A stretch of DNA of 64,000 nt, taken from the NCBI GenBank assembly GCA_002497295.1, contig DANO01000018.1, forward strand, positions 1-64,000, in the 5' to 3' direction. This DNA is from Euryarchaeota archaeon UBA171. GTDB taxonomy: Archaea; Thermoplasmatota; Poseidoniia; Poseidoniales; Thalassarchaeaceae. Shown one piece after another: positions 27,471 through 36,202 of the stretch. Within the stretch, counting starts at the first letter, position 1. Each line of letters begins with the position of its first letter. A program made the translations under genes and the position numbers. The notes beneath the pieces are model-generated. The model ran no database searches, had not been told where the DNA came from, and saw only the letters and a program-made list of their open reading frames with translations.

Positions 27471-28028
27471 TCAGTTAATCACTGAATTAGAAAGATGGAT
27501 TATGAATGCCTCCTCAAGAGATACAAACTCACCTTCATCAACAGAACCCTTAATTTTTCTTAGGCCACTAAGTGTTGGAATCGGACGTTCAGGAATCAAT
27601 ACCCCTCCTAGATGCCCAATCAATAGATCAGCATCGTCGCTGAGATCGTTGTAGTATTCTCGCGAGATATTCATTTCATACAGTGGCGAACCATTCGACT
27701 CTTCAGGAAGATAGAACAGCCAAGCACGTGAATCCCCCTCGCCTAAACCCGAACGCTTGATTCCTTCAGTGATTTGTCTTGTCCCGCCAACAATTCTCAT
27801 AAATTCTGTTTCAGGACTTCTGGCCACACTGTCTCCACGGGATTCCAGCCTTCTAAGTGCAGTCCACGCTGACCAGGCATGATTCTCACTGGCAACGACT
27901 CCATCGCCTATCAAACCCCACCTCTCACTTGCTCTCCATTCATGAAGGGATTCAAGAAGGTCATGAAGGATAACAGGTTCATGGAAGCGGATTCCCCATA
28001 TTGGGAACCATGGAACCATCGCAGTCAT
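27471..28028 (-). CDS. cgi121: KEOPS complex subunit Cgi121-like protein
   Basis: 185 residues. The central segment, residues 50-95 (H-A-W-S-A-W-T-A-L-R-R-L ... E-F-M-R-I-V-G-G-T-R-Q-I-T-E-G-I), matches the family signature of Cgi121: a helix starting with His and the S/G-G-T-R-Q-I motif. Cgi121 binds the CCA end of tRNA and recruits it to KEOPS for t6A synthesis at position 37. The N-terminal part is divergent and the C-terminal tail is longer than usual. It is 25 nt downstream of hel308. The other KEOPS genes are not in the window. The call rests on a motif recognised by eye. Confidence 0.7.
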   Translation of the reverse strand: MTAMVPWFPIWGIRFHEPVILHDLLESLHEWRASERWGLIGDGVVASENHAWSAWTALRRLESRGDSVARSPETEFMRIVGGTRQITEGIKRSGLGEGDSRAWLFYLPEESNGSPLYEMNISREYYNDLSDDADLLIGHLGGVLIPERPIPTLSGLRKIKGSVDEGEFVSLEEAFIIHLSNSVIN

Positions 28029-28053
28029 GACGGTCCCAGAACGTCACTCAAAA

Positions 28054-30612
28054 TCAAGCCTTGCCACTCATTCCTTTAATTTTTGAAGACGCCTCTTTCC
28101 TGATATTGGTGGCCAATTTGACACTCCACCCCTGAAGCGTAGATAGCTTGTTGATATCGGAATCAGTCATTGATGCAACATCGCTAACAGACTCCAGAGA
28201 CAACTTCTCAATCATATCTCTAGCCCTTGACCTACCAACTCCACGAATTGAAACCAACTGAATTATGTCAGATCTACACCCATGTCTAATTCTGATTTGC
28301 ACCTCTCGAAGAAGTTCAGTCAACGAATCGGCAATTGAACCATTATCCACAATATTCTCAGAAGACTCTGCAAGTATCCTGATTGACGACCTCAATAACC
28401 ACTCCACACCATCTACTCGTGATCTAATATCTCCTGGTTGAACTCCCCACGAGGACTCCAGTTCACCCATCGTTCGTTCCTCTATCCAATCTAATAGCAT
28501 CGAAGTAGATTTAACTCGTTCAAGCTCCTCAGTAACATCAAGTGAAATGAGCCTCTCTCGGTCATGGATGCTAGATCGAATTTCCATGTCCTCAAGCTCA
28601 CTCCGCTTTACCCATAGCTTCTGAAAATCGGGAGTTGAAATCGTTAGATGGATGAGTGAGAACGGAGTAATCTGCCCTATATCATCGACACCCGAGAGTA
28701 TGGCGCCAGCTCTAGACAGGCCATCAGATATTATCCGGCCTGAAATCGGATTGAGATACAGCCTTGCTACGGTTCTTCCAAGCCCTGTTGCCCGATACGT
28801 CATAGACAGGGATTCAGGTGCCTCTAGCACTGCCCTTTCAACATCACTTGCACGACTGAATCCGAAGACAGCGGGACCCTTTCTCGGACTTATCACACGT
28901 CTTTCGAGTATTTCTCGTTGAATGTTCTCAACTCTTACTAACCCTCCAGCAACCTTTGCCCAATCCGGAAGATCATCTCCCCAGTCTTCTTCCCGCTCCT
29001 CTGAGAAATCAATCTCAGATATTCTCTCAGTGACTTTAGGATCTTCCCCAGATCTTTCTATCATGCCATTGTCTGCCAACCATACTATTGACCGATCGAT
29101 CCTCGATTCCATCTCCTCATTATCCAGGGAATCTGCAAGAAATGTTTGAGCTAGGAATGAGCCCAGTGCGAATCTGTCATTCAGGCCCCCTGTCGCTATC
29201 AATGCCAAGAGATGGGTCAATAGGGCCGGATCCTCCTCGGCGATGGATGAATTAGGATTTGCAAGTTTGGAGACAATCGGCTCAATCCCTCCAAGTAAAT
29301 ATCGATCCACGATAAACTGCTCTTCATCCGAATTCTTGGCTAATATCATGCCTTCACCATGAGGATCATAACCGGGCCTACCAGCCCTTCCTAGCATCTG
29401 ACGGACCTCGATTGCTCTGATCGGCACTGATCCCCCAGCAGCGGAATTCCATCTCCTATGATCCCTTATCACGACCCTTCTCGAAGGTAGATTCACTCCT
29501 TGTGCCAAGGTCGGAGTGGCAACGAGTGCCGTTAAATTGCCCATTCTGAATGAATCCTCTATGATTCTCCTCTGCCGAGAGGAAAGACCAGCGTGATGAA
29601 ATCCGATTCCTCTTGAAACAGATTCAGCCAATGCCTTGCTCATGGTAGTCCCTTCGCTAGCACCAGTAATCGACTTCGAAATACTCTCCCAATTTTCTAT
29701 TTGAGATCGTATATTTTCATTCCCTTCTCTTTCGGAAATACGCTTGATGTGTTTAGACAATTCTCGGGCCTCTTTTTGCGCTGAAGCCCTTGAATTTACG
29801 AATATGAGAGTTTGTCCACCAGTCTCCATCGCATCGAGTACCAATGCCCTAAGATTTTGATTGGGGTTGCCAGATATTTCTCTAGGCGAGGGGAGATCCC
29901 TCTCAATCATCCCATCTATTCTGTGAATCTTCAGATCCAGCCCATTCACAGTACCCGATTGAAGCTCCACAGGACGCCATTCAGATTTTACCAGATCGGC
30001 TTTGAGCCAATTCGCCACTGAATCTGAATTTCCAACCGTAGCTGATAGAGCTATGATCTGACATCCAGGTCTCTCATGCCTTATCCTGGCAATTATGATC
30101 TCGAGCGTAGGGCCCCTGCCAGGATCATCAAGAAGATGGAACTCGTCAATCACGATTGCCTCCGCATTATCTAGAAAATTTGGACGGGTCCGGATTAGAG
30201 AATCAAGACGCTCGCTAGTACAGACAAGAACATCCCAGTCATGTAGGGAGCCCATCTCTTCTCCTCTATCTCCAAGAGCAAGACTTGCTTTGAGTCCAAC
30301 TCCTTTGCATAGCGCATGTATCTCTTCGTGCTTTTCGCTAGCCAATGCCTTTAGCGGAACCACGTAGATACCTCTCCCGCCATCACTCGAAATTACCTTC
30401 TGAAGCATGCATATGTGCGCAACCAGAGATTTCCCACTTGCCGTGGGGATAGACAACATCAGATTCTTGCCTGTCAAGCCATGCCTGAGCGCCTCTTCTT
30501 GAGGAGGGTAAAGAGAATCTATTCCGAGCACATTCTCAACCGACTCAGCCAGTCTGGGATCAATGCCGAGAGAGCGAACTCTGGCCTGCGAACCAACTTC
30601 CATCATGACCAT
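28054..30612 (-). CDS. hel308: Hel308 DNA helicase
   Basis: An 852-residue superfamily 2 helicase that acts 3'-5' at stalled forks. Motifs in order: Y-P-P-Q-E-E-A-L (Q-like), Walker A P-T-A-S-G-K-S-L, Walker B D-E-F-H-L-L-D-D, L-S-A-T-V-G, H-H-A-G-L-S, and motif VI Q-M-L-G-R-A-G-R-P-G-Y-D. A winged helix, the ratchet domain and a C-terminal helix-hairpin-helix (I-R-G-V-G-R-S-R-A-R-D) follow. It is somewhat longer than typical (~700-720), mainly in the C-terminal half. Several ATGs are clustered at the start (30612, 30606, 30603). Confidence 0.93.
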   Translation of the reverse strand: MVMMEVGSQARVRSLGIDPRLAESVENVLGIDSLYPPQEEALRHGLTGKNLMLSIPTASGKSLVAHICMLQKVISSDGGRGIYVVPLKALASEKHEEIHALCKGVGLKASLALGDRGEEMGSLHDWDVLVCTSERLDSLIRTRPNFLDNAEAIVIDEFHLLDDPGRGPTLEIIIARIRHERPGCQIIALSATVGNSDSVANWLKADLVKSEWRPVELQSGTVNGLDLKIHRIDGMIERDLPSPREISGNPNQNLRALVLDAMETGGQTLIFVNSRASAQKEARELSKHIKRISEREGNENIRSQIENWESISKSITGASEGTTMSKALAESVSRGIGFHHAGLSSRQRRIIEDSFRMGNLTALVATPTLAQGVNLPSRRVVIRDHRRWNSAAGGSVPIRAIEVRQMLGRAGRPGYDPHGEGMILAKNSDEEQFIVDRYLLGGIEPIVSKLANPNSSIAEEDPALLTHLLALIATGGLNDRFALGSFLAQTFLADSLDNEEMESRIDRSIVWLADNGMIERSGEDPKVTERISEIDFSEEREEDWGDDLPDWAKVAGGLVRVENIQREILERRVISPRKGPAVFGFSRASDVERAVLEAPESLSMTYRATGLGRTVARLYLNPISGRIISDGLSRAGAILSGVDDIGQITPFSLIHLTISTPDFQKLWVKRSELEDMEIRSSIHDRERLISLDVTEELERVKSTSMLLDWIEERTMGELESSWGVQPGDIRSRVDGVEWLLRSSIRILAESSENIVDNGSIADSLTELLREVQIRIRHGCRSDIIQLVSIRGVGRSRARDMIEKLSLESVSDVASMTDSDINKLSTLQGWSVKLATNIRKEASSKIKGMSGKA

Positions 30613-30665
30613 GCTTCAAGTCAGGGCGCTAAAGGATGCCGAATGTACGAGACATCTATTTTCAA

Positions 30666-31148
30666 TCAAGACCATCTGTGAAATGCTGGATGACCTTCTT
30701 TAACCGCAACAAAAAGTCCCTTACCTTCTGCACATAGGATTCCGTCCGCCTCAAGAGTCATCTCGATTTTTATCCGATCATCCCACTTTGATTCATCCAC
30801 TGCCTTCGCCCTGATGGTCAATTTTGAGTCTGAAGGAGTCGGCCTTCTTAGATTGACAGTGTAACTAGCAGTTACTGTGCATGGAGGCTCATCCAAACCA
30901 TCTCTGTCCATGATTGCGATTGCAGCAGCCCAATTCCCATGACAATCAAGCAGAGTTCCTATTATACCACCATTCACCATGCCTGGAAATGCTTGATGCT
31001 CCGGCGAAGTATCAAATTCCATTATGAGGCCATCTTCTGAACGAAAAGACCTGATTCTTAGACCGTTTAGGTTGGAAGGGCCACAACCAAAGCAGATGCT
31101 GTTACTAGCGTACTTTTCTTGAACAGACATATCGCCCACATTACTCAT
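30666..31148 (-). CDS. Hotdog-fold acyl-CoA thioesterase (PaaI/THEM4-like)
   Basis: 160 residues. The hotdog signature is F-P-G-M-V-N-G-G-I-I-G-T-L-L-D-C-H-G-N-W, where the Gly-rich turn and the Asp/His are the catalytic region, followed by the strand A-S-Y-T-V-N-L-R-R-P-T-P. The N-terminus has C-F-G-C-G, common in THEM4/5-like proteins. It hydrolyses acyl-CoA thioesters; chain specificity is unknown. The start may be the second ATG (M-S-V-Q-E-K), which relieves part of the overlap with the divergent neighbour's open frame. Confidence 0.85.
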   Translation of the reverse strand: MSNVGDMSVQEKYASNSICFGCGPSNLNGLRIRSFRSEDGLIMEFDTSPEHQAFPGMVNGGIIGTLLDCHGNWAAAIAIMDRDGLDEPPCTVTASYTVNLRRPTPSDSKLTIRAKAVDESKWDDRIKIEMTLEADGILCAEGKGLFVAVKEGHPAFHRWS

Positions 31149-31202
31149 ATTCGCCTTCTAAAAGAATACGAATTCAATCATTGCGGAAATAATCCTCCCT
31201 CA

Positions 31203-32567
31203 GTGCCACTTATCTCGGACCCCCACCTCCCATGGACGTTGAGTGACGATTCTGGAACTGAAGATCCCAAAAAAGGAGTCAAACGCGCTTCGAAGAGGCG
31301 CAGATCCTCCTTGAAGGTGGTAAACCATATACCGAAGAGGAGACGAAGAGAGATTGAAGACGCAACTGAAGAAAAATCTTCTAGCCCAGAGGCATGGTCT
31401 CGAAAATCTGGTCAGAAAAATCACAAGATTGAACGTAGAATGACCAAACCGGGCGTTGTCCGTACCATACCATTCGACTTGATAGATACTGAGATCGGTG
31501 AATCTTGGTCGATACCGATAACCGTTGTCCACGGGACTAGGCCGGGACCGACAGTAACCCTTCTTGGGGCTGTACATGGGAATGAATTGGTAGGCCCGCA
31601 GGCACTCACCTTCCTTCAATCGAGCCAGATACTCGGGGAAGGCAAGGCGATTGACGCTGGTGTGATGGCGGGAACACTGAGAATAGTACCGATAGTCAAT
31701 CTCCCTGGTTACAGGAGGAGAACACGATATATTCCTGATGGAAGAGATTTGAATCGATTTTTTCCAGGGAGGGGTGGAGGGAATACCACGCAGAGGATAG
31801 CCTTGAGATTGTGGGAACACCTCGCCAAGACTAGCGACTTCATAATTGATCTACATTCAGCAGCAAGCGGCAGGACGAATCTCCCCCACATACGGGCGAA
31901 TCTTGCCCATCCGCCCAGTAGCATGCTTGCAAGGGCCTTTGGAACTGAAGTGCTTCTTGATGGCCTCGGGCCAAGAGGTTCCCTGAGAAGAGTTTCTAAT
32001 GAGCATAATCTTGGATGCATAACATTCGAAGGAGGCGGTGCAGATTCACTAGATTCAGATGCTGTACAAGTTGCAACATATGGCATATTGAACATACTTC
32101 GATATCTGCATATGATCCCCGGGTATCCGAGCAGTCCAAGATTCAGACTCTTAGCATCCGGCTCAATATGGATACGATCTGATCACGGAGGACTCCTTGA
32201 TGTATTGGCTCCTGTTGGCTCTGTAATAGAAGAAGATGAAGTCGTTGCTACTGTAACTGACCCAGAGCATGCTAGGGAATCTGTAGAGATCCGTTCCCCG
32301 GGAAGAGGTCTGTTGATCGGAATGGCCACTCACCCATTCGTTACATCCGGAACTCCCATTGGGCATCTTCTCCCGCTGAAGAGAGGGTTATCGACCATAA
32401 AAAGTAGACTAGACGAAGACGATGTGCTAATTCTTAGTGGAGTACTCGAAGACCCGATTTGGCGAGAAGAAGATACGGAAGACATAGATCTCGAGTCATT
32501 GGATGAACCTTCTCCAGATGGCTGGGCCAGCGTTGATGATCCGATGCTCGAAGAGGAAGACGATTGA
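31203..32567 (+). CDS. Succinylglutamate desuccinylase/aspartoacylase family zinc enzyme with basic N-terminal extension
   Basis: The catalytic domain starts around the in-frame ATG at 31440 and shows a zinc carboxypeptidase-like fold: G-A-V-H-G-N-E (His and Glu ligands), G-R-D-L-N-R-x-F-P-G and D-L-H-S-A (third ligand). A C-terminal barrel-sandwich-like part (P-V-G-S-V-I-E-E-D-E-V-V-A-T-V) follows, then an acidic tail. Such enzymes remove acyl groups from amino acids; the substrate here is unknown. Upstream in the same frame lies a Lys/Arg-rich stretch of about 75 residues (R-A-S-K-R-R-R, P-K-R-R-R-R). GTG at 31203 and TTG at 31239 are plausible starts, so the extension may or may not be translated. 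Confidence 0.75.
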   Translation: MPLISDPHLPWTLSDDSGTEDPKKGVKRASKRRRSSLKVVNHIPKRRRREIEDATEEKSSSPEAWSRKSGQKNHKIERRMTKPGVVRTIPFDLIDTEIGESWSIPITVVHGTRPGPTVTLLGAVHGNELVGPQALTFLQSSQILGEGKAIDAGVMAGTLRIVPIVNLPGYRRRTRYIPDGRDLNRFFPGRGGGNTTQRIALRLWEHLAKTSDFIIDLHSAASGRTNLPHIRANLAHPPSSMLARAFGTEVLLDGLGPRGSLRRVSNEHNLGCITFEGGGADSLDSDAVQVATYGILNILRYLHMIPGYPSSPRFRLLASGSIWIRSDHGGLLDVLAPVGSVIEEDEVVATVTDPEHARESVEIRSPGRGLLIGMATHPFVTSGTPIGHLLPLKRGLSTIKSRLDEDDVLILSGVLEDPIWREEDTEDIDLESLDEPSPDGWASVDDPMLEEEDD

Positions 32568-32577
32568 AACGATAATT

Positions 32578-35500
32578 TCAGTTACGATTGAAATCTGGAG
32601 CACGAGGTATATTCTTCGGAGCCGAAGCCTCGTGAATATGTTCTTCTGAGAATCCATACGCCTCAAGTGCCTCTTTCAGAACAGATCTTCTCCTAGAGAC
32701 CATTCCAGTAACTACAACGGATATTGCTAGAATTACTAGGATGCAACCGATAATTGCGAACCCAAGAGGCCCGCTAATCACATCCAACAATTGCTCTGAC
32801 AGAGTCGGGGGTTCAGACCAAGTCCGAATATCAAGACTCCATACAAGAATCGTCTGAATTCCAGAGTCAACTACGCGGAGCTCAAGCATATGTAATTCGG
32901 ACGATTCGCAAAGTATACTCAGGATGTCATCTTCAGTACATCCAAGGGGATCGATTTCGATCGAACCAAAACCTCCTGTTTCATATTGATTGAGTGGAAT
33001 TCCGTTCAAAGACCAATACATCGTTGCATTGACTCCTTCTGGGATACTCGGAGCCATTATGGCCATGGACTCATTAGACGCCTCCCACACAATCGTAGCA
33101 CCAATAGTGTGCCCGAGTTCTGAAAATCGATCGATACCCTCATCCACCAATGCATTACAGTTCTGATCAAAACCGTCCCAAAGCTCATCCGCATCAGGTC
33201 TTATCTTGGGGTCAAGATCATCACAATCATCGAACCAGTAGTATCCATCCCCGTCTTCATCAGAGTCGAATGATTTTGGGTCAGTTTCGAATAGCAACAC
33301 CTCGTCTCCATCACTCATTAAATCACCATCCGTATCGTAATCCAATGGCTGAGTATCGTAGACATGTACCTCATCATAGTCTGAAAGGCCATCCCCATCG
33401 CTATCCAAGTCAATGAAGTCCTCGTCGGAGAAACCATCGCAATCATTGTCTTTTTTATCTAAGATCTCTACTCCAACAGGAGACGATTCCGAATCTTGAT
33501 CATCACAGTCCTCGAACCAATAGAAACCATCAGCATCCTCGTCATTATCGAAAACAAGGGGGTCGGTGGAACTTATGCCGATTTCATATCCATCCGAAAG
33601 GCCATCCCCGTCCGAGTCGGGATGGAATGGATTGGTGAATCGTACATTGAATTCTTCGTAGTCGGAAAGGCCATCTGAATCGGAGTCTGCATCGAGATAG
33701 TTCTCATCGACTTCATTATCGCAGTCATTATCGATTCCATCCAAGTATTCCAAAGCATCTGGTGACACTAGGGGATTTGAATCATCACAGTCCTCGAACC
33801 AATATCTGCCATCAGAGTCTGAATCCTCATCAGCAAGTAGGGGATCTGTGAAGTAAATTAGAATCTCATCTCCATCCGAGAGCCCGTCATCGTCTGAATC
33901 ATGGTCGAGATAATCCGTACTATGGATGTGAAATTCGGGCCAATCCTTCAATCCGTCACCATCCCTATCGGTGAAATTGTATCCCTCATCGATTACCTGA
34001 TCACAATCGTCATCGACACCATTCAGAATATCTGGCCTACCGGGATTTACTCCGGGATCTGAATCGTCACAATCATCGAAATGATAGTACAAATCACCAT
34101 CAGCATCCGGATCAAATATCAATGGGTCACTTCCATAGATTACGATTTCTTGTCCATCTAGTAGCCCATCCCCGTCAGTATCAGAGTCCAGTGGATCCGT
34201 GAGGAAATTTTCTACTTCATCGCCATCTAGTAATCCGTCAATATCACTATCCGACACCAGTGGATCTGTGCCGCTCTCAACTTCGAAGGCATCATCGAGA
34301 CCATCGTCATCAGTGTCTGATTCATATGGATCCGTACCGTAAACATTGATCTCATCCACTGTCAGAAGACCGTCATCATCATGATCGCTCTCAAGATCAA
34401 CGCCATGCATGGTCAGGCTCCATGAGTTCAAAGTCCCCGTAACTCCTGGCGAGGAGTCTTTCAACCTCAATATCCAGTTACCTGCAGAAGATTCTCCCCA
34501 GTGATGGACACTTCCGTAGACCCAATCCTGGATATCATCTCCAGTATCTCCATTTGAACTCCTGAGAACCGAGGTGGTTCCAACAGGAGAAACCAATTCA
34601 ATATCGAGGTCTCCTCTGTTCGAATGTGATATATCCACCATGATGCTTACCGACTCGATACTTATGTTGTCTGTAACTGTGAATTGAGATTCGACCCATC
34701 CGCTCTCTTCAGAGATCGGTAGAGACGTTGTTGTCGGCCCATATGTAGCGTTCGACTCAGGTACTAAGTTGGACCAATTCGCCGCCATGGAGGTCGCTGC
34801 CCCTGCATCTATGACTCCAAATCCATACTTATGTGAAACGAGATGACCTGCACCATTAGGTGCCCAAGAGGTATCGGTAACATGATTCTTTTTCGAGGTT
34901 AAAACAATGATCTCTTGAACATCTCTCCACGATAGATTCTCATTAGCTTCAAGCATAAGTGAGATAACACCAGATACCAAAGGGGTTGCACTCGAGGTCC
35001 CTCCAAAGGAATCTGTCACATCGCCACCGTTATACCCTGAAGATCCAGCTACATCTGTTGTAGTTATGCCTTCGCCATCTCCATCCGAGGGAGCAGCCAC
35101 AAGGATATTCGCTCCAGGTTCAGCGTACCATGACTGTACACCATTATGATCCACTGCTGTTACGGCGATCGTGAATCTATTGTTTGTGAATCCATCCGCA
35201 TTCGAATCATCATCATTCTGTAGTCCATTTCCTGCTGCGAAGGTGTAGATGTTCCCCAATCCTCCTCGTCCATTGTATGCCCCATTCTCGATTGCTGAAA
35301 GTGTCAATGGACCCGGCCCCGAAATAGTCGCACCATTGTCAGAGGGTCCCCATGAGTTCGAGTAGATGTCGATATCTTGAGGCATGTAGCCAAGTGCAGA
35401 AGCATCCAATGAATCACCGCCCCAACATGCAATTAGCCTGCTTCCTGCCAGATTTGCCCCGAACCCTGCTCCCGTAACGTCCACTCCATTATTTCCCGTG

Positions 35501-36174
35501 GCTGCCGCCACTCCCCCTGCAGCGGTTCCATGAGCATCGTTTCCAGATGGGGTGGGGTCCGAGTCCGAATCGCAGAAATCATATGACGTCGAGGCTTGAT
35601 AATTGGGGCTGAGATCCGGATGTGCATGGTCAAGGCCATCATCGATAATCGAGATGGTCACTCCTGAACCATTGTAGGAGTTCCACACTCCTGTGATGTT
35701 CACGTCTTCCCCTTGCAACCCTCCTGTTTGCCCAGTGTTGGAGAGATGCCATTGTTCGGGAAAATCAGGGTCGTTTGGGATTAACCTGGGCGTCTTCTGA
35801 TGCTGCTTATCGGGTATGAACAACTCGATGAAGTCTAAATCCTCCAGCCTCTCAAGCACTTCCAAAGATTTAGCAGATTTGTAAGGTGTCCACACATATG
35901 TTCCATCCATCCAATCCACGTCGTCCAAATGTCCGCTTGGTAGGACATCAATGAGGAAATTCTTTTCCTCTCCACTCAGAACTATCCAACTACCATTATG
36001 TCCCTCATATGAATCATAATCCGAAAGGGCTCTTTCAAAGGCTGCCGCCACCCTCGGAGAAAACTCTTCTAGAATCCTGTACTCGTCAGAAGAATCGGCA
36101 GAAACCAATTCCCCTGCCACGCTTCCCATGGGCGATAAAATCAAGATAAAGAACATCGCTATTGAGTATCGCAC
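32578..36174 (-). CDS. Cell-surface subtilisin with P domain and Ca-binding repeat stalk
   Basis: 1198 residues. A signal peptide is followed by a prodomain-like stretch (to ~130). The S8 protease has Asp178 (I-I-D-D-G), His215 (A-H-G-T), Asn316 and Ser394 (G-T-S-S-A-T-P). A furin-type P domain follows (about 495-590). Residues 596-1013 form a stalk of thrombospondin-3-like D-x-D-x-D-G repeats and four putative metal-binding modules with D-D-C-D-D and D-N-D-C-D motifs. A C-terminal beta domain, a membrane helix (F-A-I-I-G-C-I-L-V-I-L-A-I) and a basic tail end it. It probably degrades extracellular protein while tethered to the cell. Family, triad and anchor are seen; substrate is inferred. 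Confidence 0.93.
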   Translation of the reverse strand: MRYSIAMFFILILSPMGSVAGELVSADSSDEYRILEEFSPRVAAAFERALSDYDSYEGHNGSWIVLSGEEKNFLIDVLPSGHLDDVDWMDGTYVWTPYKSAKSLEVLERLEDLDFIELFIPDKQHQKTPRLIPNDPDFPEQWHLSNTGQTGGLQGEDVNITGVWNSYNGSGVTISIIDDGLDHAHPDLSPNYQASTSYDFCDSDSDPTPSGNDAHGTAAGGVAAATGNNGVDVTGAGFGANLAGSRLIACWGGDSLDASALGYMPQDIDIYSNSWGPSDNGATISGPGPLTLSAIENGAYNGRGGLGNIYTFAAGNGLQNDDDSNADGFTNNRFTIAVTAVDHNGVQSWYAEPGANILVAAPSDGDGEGITTTDVAGSSGYNGGDVTDSFGGTSSATPLVSGVISLMLEANENLSWRDVQEIIVLTSKKNHVTDTSWAPNGAGHLVSHKYGFGVIDAGAATSMAANWSNLVPESNATYGPTTTSLPISEESGWVESQFTVTDNISIESVSIMVDISHSNRGDLDIELVSPVGTTSVLRSSNGDTGDDIQDWVYGSVHHWGESSAGNWILRLKDSSPGVTGTLNSWSLTMHGVDLESDHDDDGLLTVDEINVYGTDPYESDTDDDGLDDAFEVESGTDPLVSDSDIDGLLDGDEVENFLTDPLDSDTDGDGLLDGQEIVIYGSDPLIFDPDADGDLYYHFDDCDDSDPGVNPGRPDILNGVDDDCDQVIDEGYNFTDRDGDGLKDWPEFHIHSTDYLDHDSDDDGLSDGDEILIYFTDPLLADEDSDSDGRYWFEDCDDSNPLVSPDALEYLDGIDNDCDNEVDENYLDADSDSDGLSDYEEFNVRFTNPFHPDSDGDGLSDGYEIGISSTDPLVFDNDEDADGFYWFEDCDDQDSESSPVGVEILDKKDNDCDGFSDEDFIDLDSDGDGLSDYDEVHVYDTQPLDYDTDGDLMSDGDEVLLFETDPKSFDSDEDGDGYYWFDDCDDLDPKIRPDADELWDGFDQNCNALVDEGIDRFSELGHTIGATIVWEASNESMAIMAPSIPEGVNATMYWSLNGIPLNQYETGGFGSIEIDPLGCTEDDILSILCESSELHMLELRVVDSGIQTILVWSLDIRTWSEPPTLSEQLLDVISGPLGFAIIGCILVILAISVVVTGMVSRRRSVLKEALEAYGFSEEHIHEASAPKNIPRAPDFNRN
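33136..34389 (-). repeat. Tandem 282-nt (94-residue) modules in the subtilisin stalk
   Basis: In the translated stalk the first Cys of each module falls at residues 702, 796, 890 and 984, and the second at 724, 818, 912 and 1006. The spacing is 94 residues every time. Each module joins a Cys-paired metal-binding motif to a run of D-x-D-x-D-G calcium loops. The repeats are divergent in sequence but invariant in length. A shorter run of simple calcium loops precedes them (596-690). Confidence 0.85.
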
Positions 36175-36202
36175 ATCCTCAGGACTCCGAACATGGTAAA
36201 AA

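Noticed and set aside
33136..34389. Periodic DNA in the subtilisin gene as a possible CRISPR or satellite array
   Set aside because: The period is 282 nt, in frame, and the repeats diverge at DNA level while preserving Cys and Asp positions, so it is coding.
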